Source: an uncultured bacterium
GTDB taxonomy: Bacteria; Cyanobacteriota; Vampirovibrionia; Gastranaerophilales; Gastranaerophilaceae
Direction: 5' to 3'
NCBI GenBank assembly: GCA_905216055.1
Contig: CAJMSH010000002.1
Location: 1-64,000, forward strand
Length of the DNA: 64,000 nucleotides
Below the pieces are notes generated by a model. That model saw only the letters and a program-made list of their open reading frames with translations, did no database searches and was not told the DNA's origin. The position numbers were made by a program, and so were the translations under genes. Position 1 is the first letter of the stretch. Each line of letters begins with the position of its first letter. Positions 21,593 to 30,618 of the stretch are shown piece after piece.

Positions 21593-22132
21593 TTAAGAAG
21601 CACTCGGAGCTATATATAAAGTAACATTACGACCTTCTAGCTGAGGTTTCTTTTCTATTACAACAGGCATGTTCATCATATCTTCTACAAACTTGTTAGC
21701 AAGATCGAATGCAAGATTTGAATGCTGCATTTCACGACCTCTTAACATTACAACAATTTTTACTTTATTGCCTTGAGATATGAATTTTTCAATGCTTTTT
21801 ATTCTTACTTGATAATCATGTGTATCAATCTTATAACGAATCTTTATCTCTTTAACATCAACTGTATGCTGTTTTTTCTTTGCTTCTTTTGCTTTTTTTT
21901 CTAATTCATATTTATATTTGCCATAATTTAATATCTTGGCTACAGGGGGTTCTTGATTAGGATTGATTAAAACAAGATCTAAATCTGCATCATAAGCTAA
22001 CTGCAAAGCTTTTGATGTAGGTATAATCCCTTTATTTTCCCCATTTTGATCTATTAAACGAACTTCTTTTGAACGAATTCTTTCATTCATTATTGCTTGA
22101 TTTTTGTGATTTCTTGTATCGTTGGGTGCTAT
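21593..22132 (-). CDS. infC: Translation initiation factor IF-3, probable AUA start
   Basis: The frame has the IF-3 signature NERIRSKEVRLIDQNGENKGIIP, the lysine-rich linker and the C-terminal domain with RIKSIEKFISQGNKVKIVVMLRGREM and a final NVTLYIAP. From ATG 22090 it would give 165 residues. However, GGAG stands 8 nt before an in-frame ATA at 22132, and the extension (APNDTRNHKNQAIMNERIR) matches the usual IF-3 N-terminus, giving 179 residues. IF-3 discriminates against non-AUG starts, and infC of E. coli begins with AUU for autoregulation. rpmI/rplT are not adjacent. Confidence 0.88.
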   Translation of the reverse strand: MAPNDTRNHKNQAIMNERIRSKEVRLIDQNGENKGIIPTSKALQLAYDADLDLVLINPNQEPPVAKILNYGKYKYELEKKAKEAKKKQHTVDVKEIKIRYKIDTHDYQVRIKSIEKFISQGNKVKIVVMLRGREMQHSNLAFDLANKFVEDMMNMPVVIEKKPQLEGRNVTLYIAPSAS

Positions 22133-22391
22133 TGTCTTATCTCCTATGTTGTTATTTTGTAATTACAAGTGTCATGGTAGCACAAAATTACTATTTTAGC
22201 ACATTTCAAACAAAAATTTTTTTGTAACAAAATGTAAATACTTTATTTTACAGGCTAAATTTATTATCTGGCAAGCAATTCAGACAATTTTAAACTAAAG
22301 ATTCATTAAAGTTTTAAAAACAAAATGCCGATTATATAAACACAAATAAATGCAACCGAAGAGATAAAATTAAATAATAAGGAGTTTATGT

Positions 22392-22544
22392 ATGATTAAC
22401 GAAAAGAAAGCTGAAGAACAAACACAGGAAGTATTTTTAGATTTAAACAACGGTGAATATTTGCAGTTTGATATGACTCTTCCAATACAAATACTTTTTG
22501 ATGATGTTATGAATTTTGTATCAAAAACGGATTTTGAGGATTAA
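22392..22544 (+). CDS. Unknown 50-residue acidic protein
   Basis: A short frame MINEKKAEEQTQEVFLDLNNGEY... ending NFVSKTDFED, with AAGGAG at good distance before ATG 22392 and its own strong terminator 17 nt after the stop. The isolated promoter-gene-terminator unit suggests a real small acidic protein. No family recognised. Confidence 0.55.
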   Translation: MINEKKAEEQTQEVFLDLNNGEYLQFDMTLPIQILFDDVMNFVSKTDFED

Positions 22545-22560
22545 TTAAGATTACTATTAT

Positions 22561-22594
22561 AAAAGGCGGCTAAATTTATAGCCGTCTTTTTTTT
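22561..22594 (+). terminator. Rho-independent terminator
   Basis: AAGGCGGCTA pairs with TAGCCGTCTT around a 6-nt loop and is followed by an eight-T run. Confidence 0.85.
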
Positions 22595-22672
22595 GTTAAA
22601 AAATATAGTAAAATGTCGATGTTCGTGCAATAATAATTGTATTAATATTTCGTGTGAAGAGGGATTGTATTT

Positions 22673-24790
22673 ATGAATAAAATTTTTAAGTTGATGTTTG
22701 CTTTAACACTTGGCATTGTTAGTATTAATCCATGTTTTGCGGATTTTAAAGAACATTTTGATTTAGGCCAGCAATATTTATCAAATTATCAATATTCAGG
22801 TGCTATTTCAGAATTTAAAAGTGCATTAAGAATAAATTACCTTGACAATTCCGCAAGAATAGGACTTATAAATTCATATATTGCACGCGGGACTTATTAT
22901 GCAAACACTGATAAGGATTATGCAAAAGCAGCAGATGATTACCGTGCAGCCCTTTTTTATCTCGTATATTACCCGAATTCTAACCAGGTAAGAAACTCTT
23001 CACAGGCTATTGTACAGGTAACATCAAACCTTAATCAATGCCTTAATGAAATAAATTTTGATACAACAGCACAAAACAGATTTAATACAGCAAAACAACT
23101 TAGAGCAGAAGGCGAATTTGCAGCTGCAGGTTATGAATTTAACCAATCACTTAGCGATACAAGCCTTATTAAAGAAAGTTTTCAGCAGACCGGAGATATC
23201 ATGAAGCTTTTGGGCAACGACACAAAATCTGCAGAATTCTATAAAAAAGCAGTATCAGTTGATCCAAATGATATAGATCTAAGGCTATCTTATGCAAAAA
23301 TGCTTGATAAATTGCAACAAGAAGATGAAGCAGTTGAGCAATATAATTTTGTATTATCTAAAACCACTGATAACAAAGATGTCTTATATTCTCTTGAAAG
23401 AATTTACAAAAGGAAACTTGAAGAATCTCCAAATGATGCTGCAATAACAGCTAATCTTGGAGCAATTATGCAAAAAGAAGGCAACTTTGATGAAGCCTTA
23501 AGATATTATTCCAAAGCAGAATATTTAGATCCGTCAAATATTAATACACGCTTAAATGTAGGCACTTTATATCAGCAAAAAGGGGATTACAAAACAGCAA
23601 TCACTGCCTATGATTCAGTATTAATTATTTATCCTGACAATGTTCAAGCAAATTTATATAAAGCTCAATCACTTGCTGCAATGGGAGACAGTAAAGGTGC
23701 ACTTGACCAATACAAAAAAGTCTTAGCAAAAGATCCTAATAATGAAATTGCGCAAAATGATATGCTAAATATGGTAAAAAATACAATGACAACAGCACAA
23801 TTCATTGACTACATAAAGAAAAATTACGCAAACAATGCGGCAGATATCCTGTATAATTACGCATTAGACCTTCATAAACAAAACAAAATAGCTGATGCTA
23901 TCGCAATTTATAATGAAGTAATTAAACTTGATTCTACAAATTCTGAAGTCTATGTAAACCTTGCAATAGCACAAGGTCAAGACAAAAATTATGATGCAGC
24001 TATTGCAACTTTAAATACTGCAAACCTTAAATTCCCGAATAACAAACAAATTTCAGACACTATAAAATCAATTAATGCTCAATCTACTGATGAAAAATTG
24101 GATAAAGCAGCCAATTTTTATAACAACAAAGATTATCAAAATGCAATAAATGAATACTTAACAATAAAACCTGCAACATCAGATACAATGCTTGCAATCG
24201 CATCATCTTACCAAAATCTTGGGAATAATGACAAAGCAATTGAATATTATAAACAAGCACTAAATCTGGCCCCAAATAATTCTGATATTGCATACTACAT
24301 AGCAGCCTTATACTCAGAAAAAGGCGACACAACAAATGCCAAAACTTATGCACAAAAAGCTATTACACTAAATTCTGATAATAAAGACGCAAAAGAATTA
24401 CTGGAAAGCTTAGATGCACAAATAGCATCAGAAGAACTCGATAAAGCAGTTTCACTATTTGATGCTCAAAAATATAATGAAAGCTTAGCAATCTTAAATA
24501 AAATACTTACATCTGAGCCAAACGACGCATACGCGCTATATTATAGAGGCATGATTTATGACACTCAAAAGAAATACACAGACGCTATAAACGATTATAA
24601 AAAAGCAATCACATCAAATCCTGACTTAATAATCATAAATTATCTGATAGGTGTCGATTATGATATGCTTGAGCAATATAAAAACGCAATCTCATACTAT
24701 AAATCATTTACATCAACATACAAAGATGATGATGACTACCTGAAATATGCGAAATCTCGTATAACAGAATTGGAGCCTTATGTCAAATAA
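22673..24790 (+). CDS. Exported TPR-repeat protein
   Basis: A 705-residue protein with signal peptide NKIFKLMFALTLGIVSINPCFA. From about residue 30 to the end it is built of tetratricopeptide repeats; good examples are NDIDLRLSYAKMLDKLQQED, the repeat around GNFDEALRYYSKAEYLDPSN, and KKYTDAINDYKKAITSNPD near the C-terminus. TPR arrays bind protein partners; this one would work in the periplasm or at the envelope. The stop overlaps the start of dusB by 11 nt, so they share an operon. No enzymatic domain is visible. Confidence 0.85.
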   Translation: MNKIFKLMFALTLGIVSINPCFADFKEHFDLGQQYLSNYQYSGAISEFKSALRINYLDNSARIGLINSYIARGTYYANTDKDYAKAADDYRAALFYLVYYPNSNQVRNSSQAIVQVTSNLNQCLNEINFDTTAQNRFNTAKQLRAEGEFAAAGYEFNQSLSDTSLIKESFQQTGDIMKLLGNDTKSAEFYKKAVSVDPNDIDLRLSYAKMLDKLQQEDEAVEQYNFVLSKTTDNKDVLYSLERIYKRKLEESPNDAAITANLGAIMQKEGNFDEALRYYSKAEYLDPSNINTRLNVGTLYQQKGDYKTAITAYDSVLIIYPDNVQANLYKAQSLAAMGDSKGALDQYKKVLAKDPNNEIAQNDMLNMVKNTMTTAQFIDYIKKNYANNAADILYNYALDLHKQNKIADAIAIYNEVIKLDSTNSEVYVNLAIAQGQDKNYDAAIATLNTANLKFPNNKQISDTIKSINAQSTDEKLDKAANFYNNKDYQNAINEYLTIKPATSDTMLAIASSYQNLGNNDKAIEYYKQALNLAPNNSDIAYYIAALYSEKGDTTNAKTYAQKAITLNSDNKDAKELLESLDAQIASEELDKAVSLFDAQKYNESLAILNKILTSEPNDAYALYYRGMIYDTQKKYTDAINDYKKAITSNPDLIIINYLIGVDYDMLEQYKNAISYYKSFTSTYKDDDDYLKYAKSRITELEPYVK

Positions 24791-25757
24791 TATTGTTTCA
24801 ACATTAATCCAAAGCCGCGTATCGCTTGCTCCAATGGCAGGAATAACAGATTATGTATTGAGAAGTCTTATCAGAAAATATTCAAAAAATGCACTTTTAA
24901 CAACAGAAATGATTAGTTCTGAATATCTTGCGCAAACCCTTAATGGGCGAAGCGGAACAGAGATTTTAAAAAGAGATCCGAATCATTCTCCTATATCTTA
25001 TCAAATAAGCGGGCACAAACCTTTTATGATGCGTCAGGCAGCAGAATTTTTAAGTGACTATGCTGATATGATAGATATAAATATGGGTTGTCCCGTTAAA
25101 AAAGTTGTCTGCGGACAAGATGGTTGCGCCTTAATGCGTAATCCAAGCCTTGCAGCAGATTTAGTTAAAGCAGTTAAAGACGGAACAGATAAGCCTGTAA
25201 GTGTAAAATTCAGACTGGGATACACCTTTGAAGAAATGAATTATGTTGAATTCGGTCAACAAATGCAAGAAGCTGGAGCTCAATTCATAACAATCCATGC
25301 AAGAACCCGCTCTCAAATGTATTCAGGAGAAGCTGACTGGGGAAAAATAAAAGCTTTAAAAGAAAATGTTGATGTTCCGGTCTTTGCAAACGGAGATGTC
25401 ACATCTGTAGAGGATGCGATTAAATGCCTTGAATTATCAAAAGCAGACGGAGTTGCAATAGGACGAGGCGCATTAGCAGATCCGACTCTTATTTCAAGAA
25501 TTGAACATTACTTGAAAACAGGAGAACAACTACCGCTTCCAACACTTGATGAAAAGATTCAAATGCTTAAATATCACCTTGACGAAGAAATAAAACTAAG
25601 AGGGGAAAATATTGCAATAAAATTCATGCGTAAATTTTACCCTTATTATCTTGCAGGATTTAAAAATGCTAAAATATTACGTTCAAAATTGGTAGTAGAA
25701 GAAAGTTATGACAACATTATAAAATTAATCAATTCATTAAGATTTGTTAACACATAA
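24780..25757 (+). CDS. dusB: tRNA-dihydrouridine synthase (DusB type)
   Basis: A 325-residue FMN enzyme that reduces uridine in the D loop of tRNA. It shows the N-terminal APMAGITDYVLR, the substrate/FMN motif MIDINMGCPVKKV, the catalytic Cys in VVCGQDGCALM (near residue 115), TIHARTRSQMYSG and FANGDV, and the GVAIGRGALADP phosphate-binding loop. Length and motif order are normal for DusB. It is translationally coupled to the TPR gene. Confidence 0.92.
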   Translation: MSNNIVSTLIQSRVSLAPMAGITDYVLRSLIRKYSKNALLTTEMISSEYLAQTLNGRSGTEILKRDPNHSPISYQISGHKPFMMRQAAEFLSDYADMIDINMGCPVKKVVCGQDGCALMRNPSLAADLVKAVKDGTDKPVSVKFRLGYTFEEMNYVEFGQQMQEAGAQFITIHARTRSQMYSGEADWGKIKALKENVDVPVFANGDVTSVEDAIKCLELSKADGVAIGRGALADPTLISRIEHYLKTGEQLPLPTLDEKIQMLKYHLDEEIKLRGENIAIKFMRKFYPYYLAGFKNAKILRSKLVVEESYDNIIKLINSLRFVNT

Positions 25758-25821
25758 TCAATAAAATAGCAAAGATTTTTATTCAGATTACTTATTGCAA
25801 TTGCAACAAAGGAGAAGTTTA

Positions 25822-26202
25822 ATGTCCATTGGAATTAATACAGCGGAAAAATTAATAAAACAAACCTCAAAATTTGACTCTTCACATACAAAAGGGCTAC
25901 AAATGATAAATGAAAGATACTTTACCAAAAGCAAAGGTGTATCTCTAAGCCCTGAAATTGAAACTCAAAAAATAAAATTAGGTCACAAAACAATTTCCGA
26001 ATTTTCAACAAAAAAATTTAAAAATGGGGACAAATTTGAAGTTTACAGACTTCCTGAACATATTATAAAAGTCTTAAAAAATCGCTTTGGAGAAATAAAA
26101 AAATTCTCAAACAGCAATAAAAACGATACAGGAAAATCTGAAACAATTTTAGAACAAGTAAAAACGTTATTTGCAGAAAAAATTCATGAATTTTTAGGTT
26201 AA
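25822..26202 (+). CDS. Unknown small basic protein
   Basis: A 126-residue protein; ATG 25822 has AAAGGAG upstream and is preferred to an in-frame ATG at 25795. It begins SIGINTAEKLIKQTSKFD, contains FEVYRLPEHIIKVLKNRFGEIKKF, and ends in an amphipathic helix (VKTLFAEKIHEFLG). Its terminator overlaps the stop codon. No recognised domain. Confidence 0.5.
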   Translation: MSIGINTAEKLIKQTSKFDSSHTKGLQMINERYFTKSKGVSLSPEIETQKIKLGHKTISEFSTKKFKNGDKFEVYRLPEHIIKVLKNRFGEIKKFSNSNKNDTGKSETILEQVKTLFAEKIHEFLG

Positions 26203-26225
26203 AACTCAATTTAACCTAAAAATTC
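26188..26225. terminator. Bidirectional terminator
   Basis: GAATTTTTAGGTTAAA pairs with TTTAACCTAAAAATTC around a short loop between the convergent gene at 25822 and argS. Confidence 0.8.
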
Positions 26226-26245
26226 TTTTTTAAACCTTTATTTTT

Positions 26246-27961
26246 CTACATTCTTTCAGGAGCAGTTACTGCCAATATATCTTCTAATGCGTTATGAAGA
26301 ACTGTTTTTACACTCCAAACAAGTGCAATTCTAGCCTTCATCATTTCTTTATCATCAGATATAACGCGGTTTGCATTATAGAATGAGTGGAATTCACTTG
26401 CCAATTCTTGAACATATCTGCAAATTGTATAAACCTGACGAGTTTCTGCAGAATTTTTAATAACAGATTTATATTCTTCCAACTTCAAGATTAACTGTCT
26501 TGCTGTATCTATTGTCGGAAGAACAGTTTTTGCGCTAAATTCTTTTATCAAAGCATCAAATTCAGCTTCGCTCATCGGAGCAGGAGTTTTTTCTCCTGTT
26601 TCTGTATTAACTTTTTCTGATACAACATTTCTCAAAATAGAACAAGCTCTTGCATGAGCATATTGAACATAAAATACAGGGTTGTCATCAGAATTTTTCT
26701 TAGCAAGTTCAATATCAAAATCAAGGGTTGTATCAATATTTCTCATAGACATCCAAAAACGAGTAGCATCAACCCCAACTTCGTCAATCAAATCTCCCAG
26801 AGTAACCATATTTTTACGCTTACCCATTCTTACTTCATTACCGTTGATTACAAGGTTTACCAACTGTCCTAAAAGGACTTCCAATTTATTAGGGTCGTAT
26901 CCTAAAGCTTCAATTGATGCTTTTACACGGGCAACATAACCATGGTGATCTGCTCCCCAAATATTAATCATTCTGTCAAAGCCACGTTCCAATTTATCTA
27001 TATGATAAGCAATATCTGCTGTAAGATAAGTATTTGAACCATCAGCTTTTTTAATAACTCTATCTTGGTCGTCACCATAATCAGATGATTTAAACCAATC
27101 AGCGCCGTCTTTTTTGTAAATTTTGCCACTTTCTTTTAATTTATTAACGCATTCTTCAACTTTTCCTGACTTATGCAAAGATAGTTCAGAGTAAAAGTTA
27201 TCAAAATGAACTTTAAATTTATCTAACAAGTCGCGCTGAACTTTTTCTTCATAATCTTTTGCAAAATCACAAAGTTCTTGAATATCATCAGGTAAACCAT
27301 TATGAGTTTCCAAATATTTTTTAGCAACCGGAATTAAATAATCCCCCGGATAATAATTTTTTCTTTCAACTTCATCTGTCGGAAAATCAACATCTTCACC
27401 AAGTTCTTGACGAATTCTTATTGCAAGAGATTTTCCTAATTTTTGAATTTGAGATCCAGCATCATTTATATAAAATTCCTGATAAACATCATGTCCATAG
27501 AATTTTAAAAGATTTGCAAGAACAGAACCCATTGCTGCCCAACGACCGTGACCGATGTGGAAAGGACCTGTCGGGTTTGCAGATACATATTCTAATATAA
27601 TCTTTTCTGTTTTAACATTTTTTGGTTTACCAAAATCTTTTTTATCAACAAAAATTTCTTCAACGAGATTTGAAAGGATTTTCTTACCTGCTTTAAAATT
27701 TATAAATCCGCCAATAACAGAATATTCATTATCATCTTTATCAATATATTCCAGAATATTGTTTGCAATAAGTGGAGGGGCAATTTTAGCAAACCTTGCA
27801 AGAGATGAAACATTAACTGCATAATCTCCAAATTCTGTATTTTTTGGACGTTCAGGTGACAATGTACCTTTTTTATATTCAGTCATTACACCAAGTTTTT
27901 CATCTTTTATAGCTTTTTCAATAGCGTTTTCAATTTCGGTTATAAAATAATCTTTTATCAT
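26246..27961 (-). CDS. argS: Arginyl-tRNA synthetase
   Basis: A 571-residue class I synthetase charging tRNA-Arg. Visible are the N-terminal additional domain (GDYAVNVSSLARFAKIAPP), the HIGH signature in NPTGPFHIGHGRW, the downstream MIKxADGS-like context (DGSNTYLTADIAYH), the GADHHGYVARVKASI block, GKRKNMVTLGDLIDEVG as the KMSK equivalent, and the C-terminal DALRD domain ending in LAVTAPERM. ATG 27961 with AGGAG upstream is preferred over an ATG 11 codons earlier. Confidence 0.95.
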   Translation of the reverse strand: MIKDYFITEIENAIEKAIKDEKLGVMTEYKKGTLSPERPKNTEFGDYAVNVSSLARFAKIAPPLIANNILEYIDKDDNEYSVIGGFINFKAGKKILSNLVEEIFVDKKDFGKPKNVKTEKIILEYVSANPTGPFHIGHGRWAAMGSVLANLLKFYGHDVYQEFYINDAGSQIQKLGKSLAIRIRQELGEDVDFPTDEVERKNYYPGDYLIPVAKKYLETHNGLPDDIQELCDFAKDYEEKVQRDLLDKFKVHFDNFYSELSLHKSGKVEECVNKLKESGKIYKKDGADWFKSSDYGDDQDRVIKKADGSNTYLTADIAYHIDKLERGFDRMINIWGADHHGYVARVKASIEALGYDPNKLEVLLGQLVNLVINGNEVRMGKRKNMVTLGDLIDEVGVDATRFWMSMRNIDTTLDFDIELAKKNSDDNPVFYVQYAHARACSILRNVVSEKVNTETGEKTPAPMSEAEFDALIKEFSAKTVLPTIDTARQLILKLEEYKSVIKNSAETRQVYTICRYVQELASEFHSFYNANRVISDDKEMMKARIALVWSVKTVLHNALEDILAVTAPERM

Positions 27962-28036
27962 AGTTACTCTCCTGCGGACTCTATAATACCACAAACAATT
28001 TTTTATTCAAAGGTATTGTAAAGTCCGCAAAAAAGC

Positions 28037-29458
28037 CTAAAAGTTATAATCTCTTCCGCCATTTTCTATTTTTGTCAAGTCTTCAGCTACTTTTGATTTT
28101 ACGCACTGAGGACATTCAAGAATTTTAACCTCTTTTTCAATCAAAGCTTCCCCAACTTTTTTGGTTTCTTCAGATGCATAATCTTCCAAATATTCTTTCA
28201 AAGTCAAAATAGCATTCGGGTGACAGAAGTTGTGAATTTGTTTTTCCTTACAAATTTCCATAAATCTGTCGCCGGTCCTTCCGTTACGATAACAAGCAGT
28301 ACAGAAGCTTGGCAAATAACCAAGTTCCATAAGCCATCTTATAACTTCATCTAAAGGACGTCTGTCTGACACATCAAATTGAGCGGAATCATCTTTTTCA
28401 GGCATTGGGTTAAAATAACCGCCGACACTTGTTTTAGAACCGCCTGAAATTTGTGAAATTCCGAGTTCCAATACACGTTTTCTGCATTCTGCGCTTTCTC
28501 TTGTAGAAACAATCATGCCTGTATAAGGAACAGCAATTCTAATACAAGCAACAATTTTAGCAAACGTATCATCATCAATTCCGTTATCAAATGTTTCAGG
28601 ATCAATATCATCTGCTCTTCTAATTCTTGGAACGCTTATTGTATGAGGGCCTACACCGAATGTAGCTTCCAAATGTTCTGCGTGCATTAACAAACCTGCA
28701 AATTCATATCTATATGATTCCAATCCAAATAAAACACCCAAACCTACATCATCAATACCCCCTTGCATAGCTCTATCCATAGCTTCCGTATGGTATTTGT
28801 AATTATGTTTTGGTCCTGTCGGGTGAAGTGTTTCATAACTTTCTTTGTTATATGTTTCTTGGAACAAAATATAAGTTCCGATACCTGCTTCGTGTAATTT
28901 TCTGTAATTTTCAACTGTTGTAGCTGCAATATTAACATTTACACGTCTAATTGAACCGTTTTTATGTTTTATTCCGTAAATTGTCTTGATAGATTCTAAA
29001 ATATATTCCAAAGGGTTATTAACAGGATCTTCACCTGCTTCTATTGCAAGTCTTTTATGTCCCATATCTTGAAGTGCTATAACTTCATTTTTAATTTCTT
29101 CCTGAGTTAACTTACGTCTTGGAATATGTTTATTTTTAGCGTGATAAGGGCAATATACGCAACCGTTTACGCAATAATTAGACAAATACAAAGGTGCGAA
29201 AAGAACAATTCTGTTTCCGTAATAGTCTAATTTTATTTTTTTAGCAAGCTCAAAGATTTCATTATTCTTATCAGGATTGTCACAAGCTAAAAGGACAGAA
29301 GCTTCTCTATGTGTCAAGCCTTTTCCAAGCTTTGCTTTCTCTAAAATTTTGTCAATTACTTCAATATTATTTTTATTTTCATCTGCATATTTTAATGTAT
29401 CAAGAATTTCTTCATGTGAGATAAATTCATCGGCATCATGTGATTTTGGATTATACAT
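28037..29458 (-). CDS. hydG: [FeFe]-hydrogenase maturase HydG (radical SAM tyrosine lyase)
   Basis: A 473-residue enzyme that splits tyrosine to give CO and cyanide for the H-cluster. The radical SAM cluster motif is CVNGCVYCPYH. The C-terminal auxiliary cluster motif CX2CX22C is intact (CTAC ... NFCHPN), which separates HydG from ThiH. ATG 29458 has GGAGGAG upstream and is chosen over an ATG seven codons earlier. HydE, HydF and the hydrogenase are not in this window. It implies anaerobic hydrogen metabolism. Confidence 0.93.
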   Translation of the reverse strand: MYNPKSHDADEFISHEEILDTLKYADENKNNIEVIDKILEKAKLGKGLTHREASVLLACDNPDKNNEIFELAKKIKLDYYGNRIVLFAPLYLSNYCVNGCVYCPYHAKNKHIPRRKLTQEEIKNEVIALQDMGHKRLAIEAGEDPVNNPLEYILESIKTIYGIKHKNGSIRRVNVNIAATTVENYRKLHEAGIGTYILFQETYNKESYETLHPTGPKHNYKYHTEAMDRAMQGGIDDVGLGVLFGLESYRYEFAGLLMHAEHLEATFGVGPHTISVPRIRRADDIDPETFDNGIDDDTFAKIVACIRIAVPYTGMIVSTRESAECRKRVLELGISQISGGSKTSVGGYFNPMPEKDDSAQFDVSDRRPLDEVIRWLMELGYLPSFCTACYRNGRTGDRFMEICKEKQIHNFCHPNAILTLKEYLEDYASEETKKVGEALIEKEVKILECPQCVKSKVAEDLTKIENGGRDYNF

Positions 29459-29518
29459 ATAACTCTCCTCCCTAACCAAAACTATGATAACGCTGACAAA
29501 AATAAAAGTAAATAGGAA

Positions 29519-30562
29519 TTATCTTTCAACAAAACCTCCGCCAATTAAGTGCTTGTCATCTATATCATAAATAACACCTGATTGACCGTTTGTAATAGAA
29601 TTTACGGGTTCATAAAATTCAATATCGGCAAAATCGTTGAATAACCTTACATGAGCTTTTTTATGCTCCATGTTATAGCGAATTTTTACCCAAGCATCAA
29701 ATTCATGTTTTTCAACCGGATAAGTTAAATTCAAATTGTTAAGCTTACAATTTTTTCTATAATTATCTTCTTCTCTGCCGACATAAACAATATTTTTAGC
29801 AGGGTTTATATCAATAACATACAAAGGATAAGGTGCCGCAATTCCGATACCTTTTCTCTGACCTATCGTATATTGATAACAACCGTTATGAACTCCCCAT
29901 TTTTTACCTGTCAGAATATCAATAAAATCGCCTTTATTTTCCCCCAGTTTTTCTGACAAGAATTTTTTTGTAGTCATCGGTTTTTGGATAAAACATATAT
30001 CCTGACTTTCCTTAGAATCCTTTGGAGGTAAATCAAAATCTTCAGCAATCTTTTTTACCTCAGACTTTTCATAATGGTATAGAGGAAATATTGTTTTTGA
30101 TAACTGTTTTTGTCCTAAACGATATAGAAAATATAACTGATCCTTATGTTCATCTTTTGCAGGATAAAGTTTATACACTCCGTCAACGCATCTGATATCA
30201 GCATAATGACCTGTTGCAAAAATATCCGCATTTAACTTATTAACAGCATAATCAAAAAGCACTCCCCATTTTATAAACTGATTACATACAATACATGGGT
30301 TTGGAGTTTTCCCAGACTTATAAGAATTTATAAAATAATCTATAACTTTAGAGCGAAATTCATCTGTCACATCACAAACATAATGCTCGATACCGAGTTT
30401 ATCAGCAACTTTTTTAGCATTCTCTACAACGACATCAGATGATTTTACCATCTTTCCTGTCAATCCTATTACTTCATACCCCTGTTGTTGTAAAAGAAGT
30501 GCGGTTACAGAACTGTCAACTCCGCCGCTTAATGCAACAACTGCTATTTTTCTTGTAGTCAT
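29519..30562 (-). CDS. mnmA: tRNA-specific 2-thiouridylase
   Basis: A 347-residue enzyme that thiolates U34 of Glu, Gln and Lys tRNAs using sulfur from a cysteine desulfurase. The PP-loop is VALSGGVDSSVTALLL. The catalytic cysteines are in NPCIVCNQFIKWG and in SKESQDICFIQ. GTGHYAD-like FATGHYADI and YTIGQRKGIGI are present. Length is normal. The likely sulfur donor, NifS, is encoded at 52.6 kb. Confidence 0.94.
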   Translation of the reverse strand: MTTRKIAVVALSGGVDSSVTALLLQQQGYEVIGLTGKMVKSSDVVVENAKKVADKLGIEHYVCDVTDEFRSKVIDYFINSYKSGKTPNPCIVCNQFIKWGVLFDYAVNKLNADIFATGHYADIRCVDGVYKLYPAKDEHKDQLYFLYRLGQKQLSKTIFPLYHYEKSEVKKIAEDFDLPPKDSKESQDICFIQKPMTTKKFLSEKLGENKGDFIDILTGKKWGVHNGCYQYTIGQRKGIGIAAPYPLYVIDINPAKNIVYVGREEDNYRKNCKLNNLNLTYPVEKHEFDAWVKIRYNMEHKKAHVRLFNDFADIEFYEPVNSITNGQSGVIYDIDDKHLIGGGFVER

Positions 30563-30618
30563 AAATTAATTATAACTTAAATATTTTTTATAGTAAAATA
30601 AAACTAAAGGAGAGAAGT

